A stretch of 6,627 nt of DNA from NCBI GenBank assembly GCA_937925385.1, contig CALEWN010000360.1:1-6627 (forward strand), read 5' to 3'. The notes under the pieces were generated by a model that was given only the letters and a program-made list of their open reading frames with translations, made no database searches and had not been told where the DNA came from. Shown here piece after piece: positions 1 to 4,456 of the stretch. The translations under genes and the position numbers were made by a program. This stretch comes from an uncultured Senegalimassilia sp. (GTDB taxonomy: Bacteria > Actinomycetota > Coriobacteriia > Coriobacteriales > Eggerthellaceae). Positions within the stretch are counted from its first letter, which is position 1. The number at the start of each line of letters is the position of its first letter.

Positions 1-236
1 CGGCCATGATCCAGGCCGTGCAACGCATCCGCGAAGGAGGCCTTCGCACCGCAGCCCTGGTCATCTGCGCCGCAGGCATGGTGGGCATCGTCGCCGCACG
101 CGCCACGGCGGGCGTTCACTGGACCACCGACATCCTCGGCGGCATCCTGCTCGGCGCGGCCCTGGTGGCCGTTTACCACGCGATAGCGTTCGCCGACTAT
201 GGCAAAACCTCACGCGGAAAGCACGCAAGGCGCTAG
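1..236 (+). CDS. PAP2-family phosphatase, C-terminal fragment (5' end outside window)
   Basis: This is the last 77 or so codons of an integral membrane phosphatase of the PAP2 (type 2 phosphatidic acid phosphatase) superfamily, which removes phosphate from lipid phosphates or related substrates at the membrane. The sequence ARATAGVHWTTD (bases 96-131) matches the third PAP2 signature, SRxxxGxHxxxD: it keeps the Arg (99-101), the catalytic His (117-119) and the Asp (129-131), with Ala in place of the usual Ser. Hydrophobic stretches on both sides (about 48-95 and 135-190) look like the last two membrane helices, followed by a short basic tail ending GKHARR and a TAG stop at 234-236. The frame is open to base 3, so the ATG at base 6 is most likely internal; a whole protein would be roughly 180-250 residues. 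Substrate cannot be told. It is convergent with the operon to its right and separated from it by a hairpin. Confidence 0.82.
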   Translation, partial: AMIQAVQRIREGGLRTAALVICAAGMVGIVAARATAGVHWTTDILGGILLGAALVAVYHAIAFADYGKTSRGKHARR

Positions 237-314
237 CCGCAAACCGGCGCGACGATCCGGCAGCCTCCCCCTTTCGTCTCCGCGTCGCACCTCATCCCAA
301 AGCCCATATGCATA

Positions 315-358
315 AGAAAGCCTTCTATTTCCCGAACGAGGGAAATAGAAGGCTTTCT
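315..358. terminator. Perfect 19-bp inverted repeat, probable bidirectional terminator
   Basis: Bases 315-333 are exactly complementary to 340-358, leaving a 6-base loop (GAACGA, 334-339). It lies between the stop of the PAP2 gene (236) and the stop of the convergent ArsC/Spx-like gene (487-485), where a terminator serving both strands is expected. The arms are more AT-rich than the surroundings. No long T-run follows on either strand; the T-rich bases are in the stem end (CTTTCT on the + strand, CTTTCTTA on the - strand), so it is not a textbook intrinsic terminator. Confidence 0.7.
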
Positions 359-484
359 CACAATGGCAGCCAGACCTTTTCACGCAAGCTGCCACACATC
401 TCCGACAGGGGCGCGCGCAAGCGGCGATCAACGTGCTTGCCATAGCAGCGCCCCAACATGCGCTCAGGCACCGACGAAACCGGT

Positions 485-826
485 TTACTCCCAGTCCTTC
501 CAAATATCAGGCTGATAGCCCACCGTGGCCTTCTTGCCGTTGCGGACCCCCGGCTCGCACAGCACCTGCTGGTTGTCGAGCACCTTCTCGAACTTCTGGT
601 CCGCCGCCAGATATTGCAGCAGCGCCACCGTATCGGCATCCTTGGCATCAGGGTTGATCAGCTTGTCAAGCCCGCCGACGGCGTTTGCCACCGACTGCAG
701 CTCGCCTTTGCTCATGCCCTTTTCCTTCAGGTCGATGAACTGAAAGCCGATGCGGCGCTCCTTGAAGTAGCGCTGGGCCTTCTTCGTATCGAAGCTTTTC
801 TTCGTGCCGAAAATCTGGATGTTCAC
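485..826 (-). CDS. ArsC/Spx-like thioredoxin-fold protein lacking the catalytic cysteine
   Basis: This 113-residue protein has the length and layout of the ArsC/Spx/YffB family: an N-terminal beta strand and loop (MNIQIFGTKKSFDTKKA), a helix with KER, and a C-terminal segment ending in VGYQPDIWKDW, like the VGF...W end of the family. Family members usually have Cys at the position of Ser11 (GxxKC or CxxC); here the codon is AGC and the CxxC positions are Ser11 and Thr14. The only Cys in the protein is Cys90, two residues before the probable cis-proline (Pro92), where relatives tend to have basic residues. Classical arsenate reductase activity is therefore unlikely; binding or regulatory roles (as for Spx, which binds RNA polymerase) are possible but not shown. 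The start is GTG (826-824) with AAGGGA seven bases upstream (839-834), 19 nt after the addA stop, so it is probably the last gene of the operon. The stop is TAA. Confidence 0.85.
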   Translation of the reverse strand: MNIQIFGTKKSFDTKKAQRYFKERRIGFQFIDLKEKGMSKGELQSVANAVGGLDKLINPDAKDADTVALLQYLAADQKFEKVLDNQQVLCEPGVRNGKKATVGYQPDIWKDWE

Positions 827-833
827 GCAAACG

Positions 834-839
834 TCCCTT
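834..839 (-). promoter_or_regulatory. Ribosome binding site of the ArsC/Spx-like gene
   Basis: AAGGGA on the minus strand lies 7 nt before the GTG at 826. It supports that GTG as the start even though it is not ATG, and it sits in the short gap after the addA stop. Confidence 0.65.
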
Positions 840-845
840 CAAATC

Positions 846-1361
846 CTACAGCTGACCATGCCCATGATACGCCCGCGCAAGGGCGCGACCCATCCCCTCG
901 GCAGCGGCCGCATCAACACGATACGCCCCCGTCGGGGGCTGCCCCGGCGCATCGCCACGGCCCTGCTCGACGCGCACGAACACCCACTCCACCTGCGCAT
1001 ACCCTTCCAACAACACCGCATACGCATAGCATGTCGCCTGCAGCAGGTGCTTCTCGTGCAGCTGCTCGGCGCCCTCGGTCGGAGAACCGCCGGTCTTGTA
1101 GTCCACCACCAAAGCGCTGCCCGCCGGCTGCTCGCGCGTGCCGGCGGGGGCGACGCATGCCAGCAGGTCGATCTCACCCTCAAGGTAGGCCGCATCGCAA
1201 GGGCTGCCCACGCGAACAAGGAACGGAGCCTCGGCGCTTACGCTCTCGCACGCGCCCACGCGCGCCGCTATATCGCTGGCGAACCACCGCTCAAGCGCCG
1301 CATCCAAGCGATCGCACTGCTCGGCGGAAAGCCCGCACGAACGCTCCAACGCCTGCTGGCG
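846..1361 (-). pseudogene. addA: AddA C-terminal nuclease domain, cut off from addA by an in-frame amber codon
   Basis: This is the distal part of addA, in the same frame as the helicase part and separated from it only by TAG at 1364-1362. It carries the catalytic core of the RecB-type PD-(D/E)XK nuclease: EGEIDLL (Asp at 1169-1167), VVDYKTGG (Asp at 1103-1101, Lys at 1097-1095), and the QATCYAYAV segment with the conserved Gln and Tyr. It ends with TAG at 848-846. Four codons (R, Q, Q, A) follow the amber codon, then a TTG (1349-1347) that could serve as a restart, but nothing resembling a well-spaced ribosome binding site precedes it. On its own the piece would lack the first nuclease helix with its His, which lies before the amber codon. 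With the upstream part the protein would be about 1,202 residues, close to usual AddA length. It is therefore best read as a broken 3' end of addA; readthrough, separate translation of a split subunit, or a sequence error are alternatives. Confidence 0.85.
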
Positions 1362-1364
1362 CTA
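1362..1364 (-). other. In-frame amber (TAG) codon inside addA
   Basis: The minus strand reads gac gtt TAG cgc cag cag gcg ttg gag, with the AddA reading frame continuing unchanged on both sides (CALERPDV, stop, RQQALERSCGLSA). No frameshift is involved. A single base change from CAG (Gln), GAG (Glu), AAG (Lys) or TGG (Trp), among others, would produce it. Confidence 0.93.
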
Positions 1365-4300
1365 AACGTCCGGGCGCTCAAGGGCGCAACCCGGCCGCCA
1401 AGCCAACGCCGCAAGCTGAGCCAAGCGATGAAACGCCGTTCCCAAGCTTGTGGCCGCATCGGCGTCGCGCGCAGACCAAGCCGCGCCGACAGCGTCATCT
1501 GCCGCATCCTTCACGGAGAAGTCGGCGAACTCCTCGCCGCCCTCGGCGATGGAGGAATAGCTGAACACGCCCGCCCGCGCACCCGCATAAGGCTTGCCCC
1601 GCTCGGGCTCGTACGGTCCCACCACGGGAAGGACGATCGTGCCCGGTTCGCCGACGCCCGACCCGCCATCGGCCGCAAAGCCGCCAATCGGCGAACCGCC
1701 TGCCGCAGGCTGGTCGGCGCCCTGCTCGCCATCAACCTGCGATACCGCGCCATCCGCAGCACCAGCCGCCCCCAGCTGCTCCTCCACATACTCCGGCGTC
1801 AGATGCACGCATTCCACGCGCGCCGGACGCTGCCCGCCGAAGTCGAACATGCTCACGCCCGGCTCGAACGCGCAACATTCGCCCACCAGCGCCGATTGCA
1901 CATCGCCCCAGCAGCTCTTCGACAGCCCGGTGGCGTCGACCTTCGACGACTTGCCGCGCATGGACACCACGAGCGCTTCCTTCGCGCGCGTGAGCGCAAC
2001 GTAAAGCAAGCGCCGCGCCTCGGCGGCTTCGCCGCGCTCCTCGTGCAGCTTGATGGCGGCGCGTCTGTCGGCCGGAAGCTGGCTGCGCGAGACCATGGCG
2101 GCAAGGTCTTCGTCATCGAACTCGCAAAACGGCTGATACGACCCGCTCTTGGCCACCAACGACGAGGATTTCTCCTTCAAGCGCTCGAGCACATGACCGC
2201 CGTCGAGCGATACGTAGGTGCGCCCTTCGATCGAACAGCACTCCAACGCCTGCGAGCGCGCCGCATCGTCGCGAAGCTCGGCCACCGCCACAATGGGGAA
2301 CTCAAGGCCCTTGCTGGCGTGGACGGTCATGATGCGCACGAAATCGCCGCCTTCGGCCGACAGCGCGCCCGGCGCTTCCTTGGCAAGCTCCACGCGCAAC
2401 GCCAGCTCCTCGGCCACCGCCGCAGGCCCCACGCCGCCGGTCGCCTCGATGTCGCGCGCCATGCGGATGGCCTTGTACACGTTCCCCGCGCGTGCCAGCC
2501 CCTCGGGCCCGGCGGCCTCAAGGCGCGCAAGCCACCCGGAATCGGCCACGATGCCCCGCATGATGTCGGCAAGCGCCACGTTCCCCACCTGCTCGGAGGC
2601 GCGACGCATCAAGCTCGCGCACGCCGCAAGCGCCGGCGAGACCGCGCACCCCGATGCAACCTTGCGCTCGATATGGCGAAATCCCTGGTCGAACTCGCGC
2701 CTACGGGGAATCCCGCGTTCCTCGTCCATGCCCGTGGACAGCTCCAGCAGATCATCGGCAGACAGGGCGAACAGCTCGCTCGAAAGCACCTCGAACAACG
2801 CCGAGGTCCATTTCGGGTTCGCGATGGCCTGCGCCAGGCGCACCATGAGCGCCACTTCGGGAGCACGGTTGAAGATGGAGCCGCCGGCAACCACGCACGG
2901 CAGGTTCTCAGCCCGCAGCGCCTCGGCGTACACGTTCGCACGGCCCATGCCGCCGAGCAGCACCACCATGTCGCCCGGCCGATGCCCGGCCGCCGCGAAC
3001 TCGGAGAACGCCTTCGCCACTCGCCTGGCCGCTATGGCCGCCGCATCCGATGACGCCACGCCGCGTGATGGGGCCACGGTCACCTGCACCTGCACACGAG
3101 GCCCATCCGGAAGAAACGGATGCTCGACCTCGGACTCCGTGCGCGCCGGCGCAAGCGACATGAACTCGGCGCCGAACACCTGCGGCTGCTCGAAGATGCG
3201 GTCGCACAGCGCCAGGACAGATCGATGACGGCGGTACACCGAAACATCCGCGCCGCGGAACCGGTAGATGCTCTGCTGCGCGTCGCCGACGGTGCACATG
3301 CGCGAAAAGCCCTCCCCGGCCATGCGCTTGATCATATCCACCTGCAGCTGGTCGGTATCCTGGAACTCGTCGACCATCACCAACTTGAAGCGGTCGGCGT
3401 ACGCCGCCTGGATGGCGGGATAATCGCGAAACGCGCGCGATGCGAACGACAGCAGGTCGTTGTTGTCCAGCAGCCCCGCCTCGCGCTTGCGGCGCGCGAA
3501 CGCGTCCGCAACCGACTTCGCCACATCGATCAGCGTTGCCAGCTGCTCCTGCACCAGCCCGCAACGTGCCTGCGCAGCGATGGCGCAATACTGTTCCGCC
3601 AGCTCAGCGGCCTGTTCGCCATATGGCGTGTTCTTGCCGTAGTTGCGGCCGGGAACGGGGAAGCCGTTCATGACCGAAAGAACCCGCCGGTACGTCGGCT
3701 CGTCGGAACCGCTGCGCCCGATCAGCTCGCGCGCACCTTCCAACGCGTCCTGCGTGGCCGCCAGGAACTTGTCGCGCGTGGAACCGGGCTTGACGGCATC
3801 GGCCAGGGCGTATGCGGTTTCAGCGACATCCGCCAGCTGCACCAGCAGCTTGATCGCGCCCGGCGCCTCGGGCGGCATCACCACCGACGCCATGCCGTCG
3901 GGGTGCGCCGAGGCCGCCTCCACCAGCTGCCGCACCATCCCCTTCACCGATGCCGTGCGCGGGCCCGCCGGATGCACGTCGAACGACGCGAACAGCGCGT
4001 CAAGACGTTGCGGGGAAATGCCCTCGGCAACCGTGACCAGATCGTCCCGATCACCGAGCACCTCCTCAAGCGACGCGTCCAGAAGCGTTTTCACCATGGC
4101 CTCGTCGGCGACCTTGAACGCAGGATCGATCCCCAGCTCAAGCGCATGCGCGCGGAGGATGCGCGAGCACATGCCATGGATGGTGGATATCCATGCCTCA
4201 TCGGTTTTCAGCGCCTGCTCGGTCATGCCGCCGGCGCGCAGCGCGCCTTTCACGCGCGATTTGATCTCGCCCGCGGCCTTCGACGTGAAGGTGATGGCCA

Positions 4301-4454
4301 GCACCTGGTCGATATCGCTTAGGTATCCGCTTTCCAGCGCATGCACGATGCGACGCGTGAGCGTGAACGTCTTGCCGCTGCCGGCGCCGGCGCTCACCGC
4401 CAACGGCTCGTCGAGCGTGTTGACGCACTTTTCCTGGCCGATGGTCAACGCCAT
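1362..4454 (-). CDS. addA: AddA-type UvrD-family helicase, truncated by an internal amber codon and lacking the motif IV segment
   Basis: This is the 1,030-codon helicase part of the AddA subunit of the AddAB double-strand-break helicase-nuclease, a superfamily 1A motor that unwinds DNA ends for recombination. Residues counted from the ATG at 4454: Walker A SAGAGSGKT (21-29), motif Ia TFTSKAAGEIKSR (55-67), motif Ic STIHGMC (90-96), Walker B DEFQDT (362-367), motif III GDAQQSIYRFR (390-400), motif V TVHASKGLEFP (710-720), motif VI YVALTRA (818-824), a Gly/Ala-rich linker (about 894-938), and the start of the nuclease domain with SYSSI (965-969) and GTAFHRL, His1009. After motif III the chain runs GADVSVYRRHR directly into SVLALCDRIF, so about 25 residues with the expected L..N[YF]RS strand appear to be missing. 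The frame ends at TAG 1364-1362, before the nuclease acidic residues, which follow in frame (846-1361). The ATG at 4454 is chosen because AAGGAGGGG lies upstream at proper spacing and the family start is MxLTxxQ-like; a GTG at 4502 would overlap addB. Function is probably lost or much reduced. Confidence 0.88.
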   Translation of the reverse strand: MALTIGQEKCVNTLDEPLAVSAGAGSGKTFTLTRRIVHALESGYLSDIDQVLAITFTSKAAGEIKSRVKGALRAGGMTEQALKTDEAWISTIHGMCSRILRAHALELGIDPAFKVADEAMVKTLLDASLEEVLGDRDDLVTVAEGISPQRLDALFASFDVHPAGPRTASVKGMVRQLVEAASAHPDGMASVVMPPEAPGAIKLLVQLADVAETAYALADAVKPGSTRDKFLAATQDALEGARELIGRSGSDEPTYRRVLSVMNGFPVPGRNYGKNTPYGEQAAELAEQYCAIAAQARCGLVQEQLATLIDVAKSVADAFARRKREAGLLDNNDLLSFASRAFRDYPAIQAAYADRFKLVMVDEFQDTDQLQVDMIKRMAGEGFSRMCTVGDAQQSIYRFRGADVSVYRRHRSVLALCDRIFEQPQVFGAEFMSLAPARTESEVEHPFLPDGPRVQVQVTVAPSRGVASSDAAAIAARRVAKAFSEFAAAGHRPGDMVVLLGGMGRANVYAEALRAENLPCVVAGGSIFNRAPEVALMVRLAQAIANPKWTSALFEVLSSELFALSADDLLELSTGMDEERGIPRRREFDQGFRHIERKVASGCAVSPALAACASLMRRASEQVGNVALADIMRGIVADSGWLARLEAAGPEGLARAGNVYKAIRMARDIEATGGVGPAAVAEELALRVELAKEAPGALSAEGGDFVRIMTVHASKGLEFPIVAVAELRDDAARSQALECCSIEGRTYVSLDGGHVLERLKEKSSSLVAKSGSYQPFCEFDDEDLAAMVSRSQLPADRRAAIKLHEERGEAAEARRLLYVALTRAKEALVVSMRGKSSKVDATGLSKSCWGDVQSALVGECCAFEPGVSMFDFGGQRPARVECVHLTPEYVEEQLGAAGAADGAVSQVDGEQGADQPAAGGSPIGGFAADGGSGVGEPGTIVLPVVGPYEPERGKPYAGARAGVFSYSSIAEGGEEFADFSVKDAADDAVGAAWSARDADAATSLGTAFHRLAQLAALAWRPGCALERPDV

Positions 4455-4456
4455 GG

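Noticed and set aside
365..393. GGCAGC / GCTGCC inverted repeat in the intergenic gap
   Set aside because: A 6-base match across a 17-base loop is expected by chance in GC-rich DNA and has no T-run.
360..484. Possible small gene or RNA between the hairpin and the ArsC/Spx-like stop
   Set aside because: Short frames here have no convincing ribosome binding site or recognisable product, and no conserved RNA structure is apparent.
1350..1364. Frameshift as the cause of the addA break
   Set aside because: The two parts are in the same frame (four codons separate the stop from the TTG at 1349), so a nonsense codon rather than an insertion or deletion explains it.
1362..1364. TAG as pyrrolysine or a reassigned codon
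   Set aside because: TAG ends the PAP2 gene (234-236), addB (4459-4457) and addA (848-846) in this window, and AddA has no known need for pyrrolysine. No suppressor tRNA is visible here.
804..3053. 749-codon open frame on the + strand
   Set aside because: It lies antisense to addA. The predicted protein is rich in Arg, His, Ala and Leu with no recognisable domain, as expected for the complement of GC-rich coding DNA. The minus strand there carries clear helicase and nuclease motifs.
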